From the NCBI RefSeq assembly GCF_041435215.1, contig NZ_CP108394.1, positions 5,208,001 through 5,272,000 on the forward strand: 64,000 nt of DNA, written 5' to 3'. Below, one piece after another: positions 52,369 through 59,440 of this stretch. The position numbers and the translations under genes were made by a program. This DNA comes from Streptomyces sp. NBC_01314. Its GTDB lineage: Bacteria > Actinomycetota > Actinomycetes > Streptomycetales > Streptomycetaceae. The notes under the pieces are model-generated. The model had not been told where the DNA came from, searched no databases, and saw nothing but the letters and a program-made list of their open reading frames with translations. The first letter of the stretch is position 1, and every line of letters begins with the position of its first letter.

Positions 52369-54837
52369 TCATTTCCGCCCAAGGATTCTGGCCGCACTAA
52401 CAAGGTCATTAGCGCTGATACTTGCCGGGTAGATTCGGATAGGAGCCTTAGAATAGTCGCCTTGCGGCCCGCCCTCTTGGCGAAATAGATCGATGGCTTC
52501 GGATGCCCGTGATGGCCGAGCATCCTTGAGAGCCGGGTCGCGGTCATAGGTTCCCAGCTCAATCCTTCGAACGCCTGCAACCAGTTGCCTAATATCCACT
52601 CTCAGCCACTGTGCCGCCACTATCAGGCAGTCGACGTTTTCACGGAGGTCGTCTCGACTAGTCCACATTACTCCATGTTCCAGATCATCGAGAAGACTCC
52701 AGGCTATTTGCCCGAGATTAAGACGTAGGTAGGTTCTCTCGACTTGCCCTGGTTGCCGATACCGCATGGCGTAACTACGAGCCGTAGAAAAATCAGCGGG
52801 AGTGAGTACCTCATTGAAGAAGAAATCTTGCAAATACCCAATGAGCCATTCTCGAAAATTCCTCCAATGTGAAATGTCAGTCATTCCGCGCGTGAACCAA
52901 AGGTGTGACAACATCGCTTCCCTGCCTGTGATTCGCGCAGAGGGAAATACTTGAGCCAGCGATTCTGGGATCCACTCCTCTTGTTCCATTTGATGAATCC
53001 TGACGAAGTTCCAAACTACATTCATCCTGTGCTCAGCGGACAGTGCCGGCATAACTTTCCATCGCTGCAAGATCTGCCCATAGGCAGGATGGAAGTCATA
53101 AATTCCTGAAGAGAACAGTCGCAGCATGGATTCGACGAACGCCCTACGCGTCCCCTTCCCTCCCAGGCCCGAAATAGCTCCGGGGGTATCGAGCCGGTCG
53201 ATGCCGATTTGGTCAGACTGATTCACTGCCCCATCGCTCAGCCAATCCACCAATGCGCTATTCCGTGGAGTCACAAGACGGATTAGCACTTCTACTTGCG
53301 AGAACGTGACAGCACTGGCTAGGAGCCCTTCGATTGCTGCAGTGTCGGCAGACAGTCGAAAGGCCACGTAGTCACCGATAGACGCGTTGGCAAAGGCCAC
53401 CAACGGCCGGCCATGGAAGTCGCTCACTTCAATGAAATCTCCGTCTATTGCACGCATGGCCTGACGAATTTCGTTCTTAGTGGCCGGCTCGCCAATTTCC
53501 TGTGTGTACTGGACAATAATCTCTATTGCGTCATCGAAAAGCAGACCATGAAACGTGCTAAGTACCTGCAGGACACACCTCTGAAGGTGGGTCAACTGGT
53601 CTTCGAAGATTCCCTTCCACAGGTCCAACGGAGACTCGAAGGAATGAAAAAGCCCCAGCGCCAGTTCTCTACTAGTTGGCGCCGAAGCATCTTCTCTGCA
53701 TGCGACACTCGCCACGCGGTCGATATAGAAGTGTGACAACCTTGGGTTAAAATTACGATGATTCATAACTCCAACCCACTCCACCTCGGCCAGAGGTTGC
53801 TGCAACACCAGGTTGACTCCGGAAAAGAAGATCTGGCGGTATAGAATCTCCGCCCTCTCTAGTGCCGTCATGTCCGAGGAATCCATGATGATGCGCGATA
53901 GATCTAGTGTCGCATCCTGAAGCCTGTGATGGTCCATTTTCGCGCTTGCCAAGATGTACTCGCGCGTAGTCAAGATTACGCGCAGTCTATTTGAACGGCG
54001 GGCGTCCTGGAGTAGCTTAATGATGCGTGCGTCTTCATTCTTTCCATGCAGGAAGGCGGTTCGGAGTGAGGATCCCAGGAAGTCATCGTAGAAGACAACC
54101 TGCCGCCTCTCATCGTCTAGGATCTCTTCCGCCTCATCAATGCTGTTGACCGCGACGACAGGTTCCCATCCAGCCGAAATGCATTCTCCGATCAAAATCT
54201 TCGCAGCCGAAGTCTTTCCCACACCTGGCGGCCCCGACAGAATTACTGCACCCTCTGATTCGAGGATGACTCTTGCCCTGTCGACATCGCGGGTGTTGAC
54301 GAGATAGGCGCTATCTCTGGCGAGTTCCTCTATGAGATGCCTGCTTCGCCTTATTTCTTTTGCGCGAAGGACGCGCTGCAGATTCAGTGTATTACCCACC
54401 CAAAGCTTGAAGTGACGTTGCTCAACTCGGGGATGCCGGGCCAGCATGGATTCAAGGTCTTCCCGCCCTAGGATCTGGGAGGTGGGAAAGCTGTCACCAT
54501 ACAGCTTGGCAATTTCGTTCTTTCCATGGATGCTTAGAGGCGCAGTCGTGACGGCAAAGTAGCGTGCGCTGAGGATATGAACACCGCGCTTTGCTTCCTT
54601 CTGGAAGGCTACTCTTAGGCGGGCCAAAGTTGCCGTCGGATAATGTTTAACCTGCGCTACCGCGTGACTTCCCTCCGGAAGCCTCAGAGGCGGGGCGCAC
54701 GGCCCGTTGACCCTCAGATCAACGCCCCCGTCGGCCCCTGCTTGGAACCTCTCCACATGAACTTTCCACTCCGCAGACAGTAGATCGCAAACGATCTCCT
54801 CCGCGTCGCGGTCTGAAAGTTTCCCCCATTGATACAT
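52369..54837 (-). CDS. restriction-endonuclease-like plus STAND NTPase protein (Avs-like antiviral sensor)
   Basis: 822 residues from ATG 54837, with GGGGAGG 8 bp upstream. The N-terminal PD-(D/E)xK nuclease of Mrr type has DAEEIVCDLLSAEWKV, GADGGVDL (D40) and AVAQVKHY (Q62, K64). The P-loop STAND ATPase has Walker A GPPGVGKT (202-209) and Walker B VVFYDDFLG (247-255), with an arginine-sensor-like TTRE. A ~400-residue helical C-terminal sensor region has no recognised repeats. Nuclease-STAND proteins (Avs) sense phage proteins and then cut DNA. Low GC indicates foreign origin. Confidence 0.78.
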   Translation of the reverse strand: MYQWGKLSDRDAEEIVCDLLSAEWKVHVERFQAGADGGVDLRVNGPCAPPLRLPEGSHAVAQVKHYPTATLARLRVAFQKEAKRGVHILSARYFAVTTAPLSIHGKNEIAKLYGDSFPTSQILGREDLESMLARHPRVEQRHFKLWVGNTLNLQRVLRAKEIRRSRHLIEELARDSAYLVNTRDVDRARVILESEGAVILSGPPGVGKTSAAKILIGECISAGWEPVVAVNSIDEAEEILDDERRQVVFYDDFLGSSLRTAFLHGKNEDARIIKLLQDARRSNRLRVILTTREYILASAKMDHHRLQDATLDLSRIIMDSSDMTALERAEILYRQIFFSGVNLVLQQPLAEVEWVGVMNHRNFNPRLSHFYIDRVASVACREDASAPTSRELALGLFHSFESPLDLWKGIFEDQLTHLQRCVLQVLSTFHGLLFDDAIEIIVQYTQEIGEPATKNEIRQAMRAIDGDFIEVSDFHGRPLVAFANASIGDYVAFRLSADTAAIEGLLASAVTFSQVEVLIRLVTPRNSALVDWLSDGAVNQSDQIGIDRLDTPGAISGLGGKGTRRAFVESMLRLFSSGIYDFHPAYGQILQRWKVMPALSAEHRMNVVWNFVRIHQMEQEEWIPESLAQVFPSARITGREAMLSHLWFTRGMTDISHWRNFREWLIGYLQDFFFNEVLTPADFSTARSYAMRYRQPGQVERTYLRLNLGQIAWSLLDDLEHGVMWTSRDDLRENVDCLIVAAQWLRVDIRQLVAGVRRIELGTYDRDPALKDARPSRASEAIDLFRQEGGPQGDYSKAPIRIYPASISANDLVSAARILGRK

Positions 54838-54999
54838 GCTGGAACGCCTCCCCGAACGCTGATACGAAGTGTGTCCGCTAGAGATCGAAATACGCAACCA
54901 CCTTGACTACGTTTGAGAGCCCCAAAGCTGAGGGCCCAGGCACCGTCACCATGTTTCGGCCGTCACGGGGTTACTCTGACCGATGGCGCTGGCATCGTC

Positions 55000-55083
55000 G
55001 CTGAGGCCGTCGGGGGCAGCGAGGCATACGCGCGCTTGTTCCGTCGACGCACCTCTCGTCGTGGCTGACTGTCGTCGGCTGAG
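55000..55083. repeat. diverged ~85-bp direct repeat, right copy
   Basis: Matches 51520-51605 (GCTGAGGCCG, CGAGGCATACGCGCGC, TCGTCGTGGCTG, CTGTCGTCGG) with substitutions and small gaps. It lies just before the fossil integrase arm sites. Confidence 0.6.
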
Positions 55084-55087
55084 GTTC

Positions 55088-55105
55088 GTGCCATAACCGT
55101 GCCAG
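55088..55105. promoter_or_regulatory. integrase arm-type site pair of the fossil element end
   Basis: GTGCCAT and GTGCCAG with an 11-bp period, the same motif and period as near attR. The distance to the tRNA-like fragment (about 122 bp) equals that of the attR arm pair to its core (124 bp). Confidence 0.5.
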
Positions 55106-55208
55106 AAGCAGAGGTCAGCCACGGTCAACGCCGGTACCTCGCGGTCGAGCGGCCGCTCGCTTCCTAGGCCGACGAAGAGACAGCTCAGTCCGCAGATCAC
55201 CCAGCCTC

Positions 55209-55254
55209 TCTCCTAAAGCGGGTGTCGCAGGTTCGAATCCTGCCGGGGGCACCA
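55209..55254 (+). other. fossil att site: 3' part of tRNA-Arg(CCT)
   Basis: From an anticodon-loop-like CTCCTAA (anticodon CCT) onward the sequence is a tRNA 3' half: AGCGG, T-arm GCAGGTTCGAATCCTGC, acceptor end and CCA at 55252-55254. The 5' side of the anticodon stem is wrong (CCTCT), so this is not a functional tRNA. It is what a site-specific element integrating at tRNA-Arg leaves at its right end. Confidence 0.75.
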
Positions 55255-55259
55255 GCCAA

Positions 55260-55295
55260 AAGGCCCCGAACCAAGGATTCGTGGTCTGGGGCCTT
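55260..55295. terminator. hairpin after the tRNA-Arg fragment
   Basis: AAGGCCCC pairs with GGGGCCTT around a ~20-nt loop. It is probably the original terminator of the tRNA-Arg gene, moved together with the fragment. Confidence 0.6.
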
Positions 55296-55386
55296 CGGTA
55301 GTCCACACGCCGTCGGGTACACGGTCGGCCCCGACGTCGCACCGGAACGGGGCGCGCAGCCACGGAGCCATCGTGCCTGCGGGCCG

Positions 55387-56154
55387 TCAGTAGCGGTAGT
55401 TAGGCCAGTGAGGATCCGTCCAGCGGTCCTCACCGGTGAGTCCGAGCAGCCGTATCCGGTGCTGTAGATCCACCGATGCGCCCGACTCCCGGAGCCGTAT
55501 CGCCGCGTGGCCGAGGAGCCAGGCGACCAGTTCGCCACGCAGTTCCTCCTCATCGTGCTCGTACCAGCCGACGCTCCACGGCAGACCCTCTCCGAGGAGC
55601 TCGTACTCCCATTCCTCGGCCGCTTCGGCGAGACGTCGGTCGCTGAGGTATCCGGTCTGCTCTTCCCAGTCGGCAAGCCAAGGGCCGAGCGTTCCGGACG
55701 CCTCGGCACACATCACGAAGACCTGGTGCGCCGGGACGGCCGCATCCGGATCCGTGAGGCTCTGCACCCACCAGGCATGCAGGAACTCGCGTACCGGGTC
55801 GGCCTGTTCGACGGGCCATTGTTGCCAGCGTCCGCGGGCGAAGGAGTAGCCGGCCTCTTCCAGTCCGAACACGGGTTCCACACGACCGGCGGCCAGGGCC
55901 GTGGCGAACTGCGGCAGGATGCGGCGCAGCACGGCCGCGTGATCGGTCCAGTCGATGGCCTGCCAGGTCCGGCGCAGGAGGTCCGGCTCCAGTTCCACAT
56001 CCGGCGTCTTCAGAAGGGAGAGCTCTTCCGCGCTGCCCCAGTGACATTCGCAGTTGTGCTCATCCGGATGTGCGGTCATGCCGTGGAAGGTGACAGAGAG
56101 GTTCTCCAGGGCGGCGCTGAGGCGGCGACGTGCGGAACGCTCGACGAGATGCAT
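55387..56154 (-). CDS. hypothetical acidic Trp-rich protein
   Basis: 255 residues if it starts at ATG 56154 (MHLVERSARRRLSAALENLS); MTAHPDEHNCECHWGS a little later is also possible. Soluble, with CEC-H near the start and repeated acidic/Trp helices (RRTWQAIDWTDHAAVLRRIL, FLHAWWVQSLTDP, EEWEYELLGEGLPW). No known family recognised. It follows the HNH nuclease gene on the same strand after ~420 bp, so operon membership is uncertain. Confidence 0.65.
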   Translation of the reverse strand: MHLVERSARRRLSAALENLSVTFHGMTAHPDEHNCECHWGSAEELSLLKTPDVELEPDLLRRTWQAIDWTDHAAVLRRILPQFATALAAGRVEPVFGLEEAGYSFARGRWQQWPVEQADPVREFLHAWWVQSLTDPDAAVPAHQVFVMCAEASGTLGPWLADWEEQTGYLSDRRLAEAAEEWEYELLGEGLPWSVGWYEHDEEELRGELVAWLLGHAAIRLRESGASVDLQHRIRLLGLTGEDRWTDPHWPNYRY

Positions 56155-56578
56155 GATGTGCCCGGCCTTCGAGGACTCCGTACGGCTTCCGCCAGCCGAA
56201 GAGCGCCAACTTACACGGCGAGCGGGGCCATGCGCTCGCCGCTCCGGGAATGGGTCGGACCCCTGGTGAGCCGACAGCGACGGCGAAGAGCGCTGGGCCC
56301 AAACTCTGACATCGACGAGTGCATCAAAGGCACCGGACAACAGCATGCCCGGGCGGGCTGTCACGGCTGAGGTCACCACACGACTCCGTGGGGAGGGTCG
56401 AGGACTGATCCAACTTCTCAAGGCGGTGGACAAGCTCCCGTGGACTATCTGTGGACGGCTCCCGGCGAACTGAGCACCTGCAACGTCCCGACCAGCGGCG
56501 TCATCTCAATCTCAACGGGCCTCCGGAGCCGTGCGCGCCAGTTACAACCACTCAGGGTGTTACGGCCGGACTCCCTAT
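56155..56578. other. gap between HNH nuclease and hypothetical gene
   Basis: Open frames here are compositional artefacts. I see no start with ribosome site, no tRNA and no clear hairpin. Confidence 0.4.
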
Positions 56579-57592
56579 TCAAACTGCCGTCTGCACCGCT
56601 CCCAGGAACTCCGTCCATGAGGCGAGGTTCCGGCCGGGCAGGGCGCCCTTCAGGCTGAGTTGCAAGGTGCGGCGCAGGGGATGGGGAGACCGCATGATCG
56701 CCTCGTTCCGGGCTGCCAAACGGGCGAGTTCCGCCTGGGTGGGCAGCCGATCGCTCTTCGCTCCGTTGCAGGCGGCGTGCGCAGGGGCGAGGTTCCAGAG
56801 GGCGTCCAGATCTGGGCCGTGCCAAGAGCCGACGCTGCCGAAGCGGCGCATGAGGGAGAACGGGAAGACGTGGTCGACTGCTATGGCGTCTTTTCGGGTC
56901 AGGACGTCATCGCAGATCAAACAGCGGCCGTGTTGGAAACCGACCGTGGCCTCGACGATGCCGGTCACCGAGCGGCGGCGACGTTTGTCGGTGATCGTGA
57001 GCGTGTCCCAGTCGACCGCGACGCCCTCCTCGACCAGGCTGCGACCGACACCGGCAGCGAAGCTGCTCTCCACGATGCTCCAGCGCGCGCCCAACTCGGC
57101 AGCCAGGCTTTCTGCCTGGTCCGACTGTGCCAGTCGAAGCAAGTGGGGGGTCAGACGCACGACGCGCTGCCGCCCTGTTCCAGTCAGCTCATAGAAGGTG
57201 TGGGGCACCGCAGTGTCGCCACGCAGGTTGTGGAACTTTTGCATCACCATCATCGGCATTGAGCGCACCGCGGCCGCCAACAGGCGCTCGGTGGGGCGGC
57301 CGGCGTCCAGCGTCGCGGCACTCTCCTGGTCGGCCACGGTCAGGAAATCTTTCTCGCCCAGCTCCACGGTGTGCGGTGCCTGTGGGTCCTGGGCCAAGTG
57401 GCGGACCATGGCGAGGCTGTAGGCGGCGGCGAACTCGGCGAAGCGGACCTCCTCTTGTCCGGTCCGTCCGAACTCCAGCAAAGCCTGGCCAAGGGCGAAC
57501 TTGTAGGTGCGCGAGTTGGCCCCCATCAACACTGCCAAGCGCCACGACGCGCGCGCTGAAGCATCCTGGGCGTAGAACTGCCGCCCGCTCAC
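56579..57592 (-). CDS. HNH endonuclease
   Basis: 337 residues from GTG 57592, overlapping the methyltransferase stop (GTGA). The N-terminal ~200 residues are helical (YKFALGQALLEFGRTGQEEV). The C-terminal HNH module has CLICDDVLTRKDAIAVDHVF (H of DHVFPFS), NLAPAHAACN and KSDRLPT. This DNA-cutting fold occurs in restriction and homing nucleases. Tight coupling to a methyltransferase suggests a paired system, although the methyltransferase is not of DNA type. Confidence 0.82.
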   Translation of the reverse strand: MSGRQFYAQDASARASWRLAVLMGANSRTYKFALGQALLEFGRTGQEEVRFAEFAAAYSLAMVRHLAQDPQAPHTVELGEKDFLTVADQESAATLDAGRPTERLLAAAVRSMPMMVMQKFHNLRGDTAVPHTFYELTGTGRQRVVRLTPHLLRLAQSDQAESLAAELGARWSIVESSFAAGVGRSLVEEGVAVDWDTLTITDKRRRRSVTGIVEATVGFQHGRCLICDDVLTRKDAIAVDHVFPFSLMRRFGSVGSWHGPDLDALWNLAPAHAACNGAKSDRLPTQAELARLAARNEAIMRSPHPLRRTLQLSLKGALPGRNLASWTEFLGAVQTAV

Positions 57593-58245
57593 TCTGCCCC
57601 CTTGTGCAGGGCGACCGTCTGCCACCACACCTCGGGACGGCCGAGCCGGTCCGCGCCCTCCTCTACGAGTCGCACCAACCGCAGCCCCGCTCGCTTCCCG
57701 TCGCGCACCACCTCCTCGGCGGGAACGTCGAACATCACGCGGTCCGTCGGAGGTACTCCCCGTCGTAGCGAGATAACCAGCAGTCCCGACGGAGCCAGCA
57801 GCGCGGCCAGGCGCTCCATCGCCTGTCCACGTGCCGCCGGCGGCAGGTGCATCCACACCGCCGACAGCAGCGCCAGCTCAAAGGACCCTTCCAGCCGGGA
57901 CAGCTCAGGCAGCGAATCCTCTGCCCAACGGATGTTTTCGCTCGGGTGCAGGCTCTTTGCGACCGCCCGTAGCTCGCGCACCGGCTCCGCCGCAACCACC
58001 TGGTAGCCGCGCAGCGCCAGTGCCGCGGCGTCCCGCCCAGTGCCGGCCCCGACGTCCAGCACCCTCGCAGGGGCTGGCGGCAGCAAATCCAGCACCCCGC
58101 CATGTACTTCGTCGAAGGTGACGCTTCCGTACCGCCGCCCGAGGGATCCGGCGTTTTGAGCGTAGTAGGGCTGGACGCCAGCAGTGGGTTGTCCCATCGC
58201 CGACAACTCGCCGGGTTGAGTGAAGTTCTCGCCTGTACCGACCAT
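57589..58245 (-). CDS. class I SAM-dependent methyltransferase
   Basis: 218 residues. Motif I is VLDVGAGTGRDAAALALRG, motif II acid VVAAEPV, then LALLSAVWMHLPPAARGQAM and GLLVISLRRG. There is no DPPY/NPPY or PC motif, so it is not an obvious DNA methyltransferase; it may act on a small molecule, protein or RNA. Start at ATG 58245, or 58197 (MGQPTAGVQPYYAQ). First gene of the pair with the HNH nuclease. Confidence 0.82.
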   Translation of the reverse strand: MVGTGENFTQPGELSAMGQPTAGVQPYYAQNAGSLGRRYGSVTFDEVHGGVLDLLPPAPARVLDVGAGTGRDAAALALRGYQVVAAEPVRELRAVAKSLHPSENIRWAEDSLPELSRLEGSFELALLSAVWMHLPPAARGQAMERLAALLAPSGLLVISLRRGVPPTDRVMFDVPAEEVVRDGKRAGLRLVRLVEEGADRLGRPEVWWQTVALHKGAE

Positions 58246-58375
58246 GGCCTCAAGCTACGGGAGCGCTCTGACAACGTCCGACTCGCGAGAAGCTCACCTC
58301 CACCTGGAGGAGAACAACGGACTCGAAGCAGGCTCCGTAGGACTGAAGTTGGAGAAATGCGACGACGAATGACTC

Positions 58376-58393
58376 GTGCCAGACGCGTGCCAG
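58376..58393. promoter_or_regulatory. integrase arm-type site pair, right end
   Basis: Two GTGCCAG motifs (58376 and 58387, 11-bp period), 107 bp from the attR core. They mirror the pair in the int 3' end. The rest of 58246-58499 shows no gene. Confidence 0.55.
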
Positions 58394-58499
58394 ATCCTGC
58401 GGGGAACCACGGGGAACAGCGGGGAGCCAGGCGACCGTCCACCAAGCATCTGCGCTCCTCCGCCGCAGGTCAGGCCGGGAACAAGCCGTAGATGCCCTT

Positions 58500-58544
58500 A
58501 GCTTCCCAAGCTGAGAGTGCGAGTTCGATTCTCGTCACCCGCTC
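58500..58544. repeat. attR core, 45-bp direct repeat
   Basis: Identical to 39443-39487 over 45 bp. It lacks the 5' half of the tRNA, so it is only a tRNA remnant at the right end of the element. Confidence 0.93.
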
Positions 58545-58557
58545 TTTAAATTTAAAG

Positions 58558-58589
58558 CCCCAGGTCAGCGGCCTGGGGTTTGTTTTTTT
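58558..58589 (+). terminator. native tRNA-Gly terminator displaced by the element
   Basis: CCCCAGG (58558-58564) pairs with CCTGGGG (58572-58578), followed by a T-rich run (TTTGTTTTTTT). It lies 14 bp after attR, where a tRNA terminator would be before integration. Confidence 0.75.
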
Positions 58590-58639
58590 GTCCAAACCGA
58601 TTTCACGGCGTCGCGTGGCACACGCGATCAGGGTCAGAC

Positions 58640-59048
58640 GGAAGACTCCTGACCGCCGCCGAGCTGCTGAATCGCGGACAGAATCCCCTCCACAGCGGTG
58701 GGCTCGGAGTGAGAGCGGCCAGGGAGACGGACGGCCGGCCGTTGAAGCCCTTCGCCGGCAGAGCCTCCAGCTTCTCCGCCAGGCCGGGGAGGGTCGGCAG
58801 AGACGCCGCGAACGCCGCCGCCCTCTCGTGGCCGAGGTGAAGACAGAGCCCTGCCGGGAGCGTACGGCGAGATCCCCGGCGGCCAGCGAGCCCAGGAAGA
58901 CACCGACTTCGGCCAGCACTGCCGCGTCCGACTCACTCACCCGCAGCCGGTCCCGGATCGCCACCCCGGCCGGACCGGGCACCACGAACGAAGCCGCCAA
59001 CTCCCGCAGCCCACCCACCCGTCCACCCCCGCCCGTCCCGAAGACCAC
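58640..59048 (-). pseudogene. decayed transposase-like (TnpB-related) gene fragment
   Basis: Read leftward, AIRDRLRVSESDAAVLAEVG and VFLGSLAAGDLAVRS (59048 to ~58827) look like the N-terminus of Streptomyces TnpB-related transposases. After a frame change a second coherent piece follows (RERAAAFAASLPTLPGLAEK, then LEALPAKGFNGRPSVSLAAL). No continuous frame, start or catalytic motif remains. The family call is from memory. 59049-59321 shows nothing else. Confidence 0.4.
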
Positions 59049-59321
59049 CGTCACCGCAGTCAACGACCACCACACGACAAGGTCACCCGTTCGCCCCACA
59101 AACTCCCGTTCCCCACGGAACATTCGACCAGAACACCCCCCTGGCCCAAGAACATCCCTGGCGCACCGCGAACGACCCGACCCCCACCACCGGCCCCAGC
59201 ACTCACTCACACTCGGCCAAAGACACTCCCGCTCACTACATCGGCAGCAGTTCCGAACCCCTCGGGCGCGCAACCCCAGCGACCTCCTGACGCCTCGCCA
59301 GAAAGAAATCGGATGTCTTGA

Positions 59322-59347
59322 CAACCTGGCGACAACCCGCCCCGTCT
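59322..59347 (+). promoter_or_regulatory. ECF-sigma-like promoter motif upstream of the subtilase
   Basis: CAACC (59322-59326), 17 bp, GTCT (59344-59347), 93 bp before the chosen start. Same pattern as before the FG-GAP genes. Confidence 0.5.
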
Positions 59348-59440
59348 CTATGGCGAGTCGTTGGGCGTACGGGTGAGGCGCCGGGGTTTCCGGTGTCGCG
59401 GGACGACTCCTGTCCGATGGTCCAAGTGTCTGGAGTTCAG

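Larger units (their letters stand above)
39488..58544. mobile_element. pSAM2-like actinomycete integrative and conjugative element (~19.1 kb)
   Basis: Bounded by attL in tRNA-Gly and attR at 58500-58544. Gene order from the left end is int, xis, repSA, small spd-type genes, spdB, FtsK-like transfer ATPase, a regulatory protein, a KorSA-like GntR repressor, ATPase, a second GntR, then cargo. Cargo genes at 49.6-54.9 kb are visibly richer in A/T than the host. Transfer of this class moves double-stranded DNA through the FtsK-like pump. An internal fossil att site shows a composite origin. Confidence 0.92.

Noticed and set aside
54946..55200. 84-codon minus-strand frame between the STAND gene and the tRNA-Arg fragment
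   Set aside because: It lies across the diverged direct repeat and arm sites, has no ribosome site and resembles a non-coding repeat copy in another frame.
55209..55254. Functional tRNA-Arg gene
   Set aside because: The 5' half is missing and the anticodon stem does not pair, so only the 3' part of a tRNA is present.
58470..59324. 285-codon minus-strand frame after attR as an intact gene
   Set aside because: Only an internal stretch looks coding; the ends are Cys/Arg-rich GC artefacts and the coherent reading changes frame.
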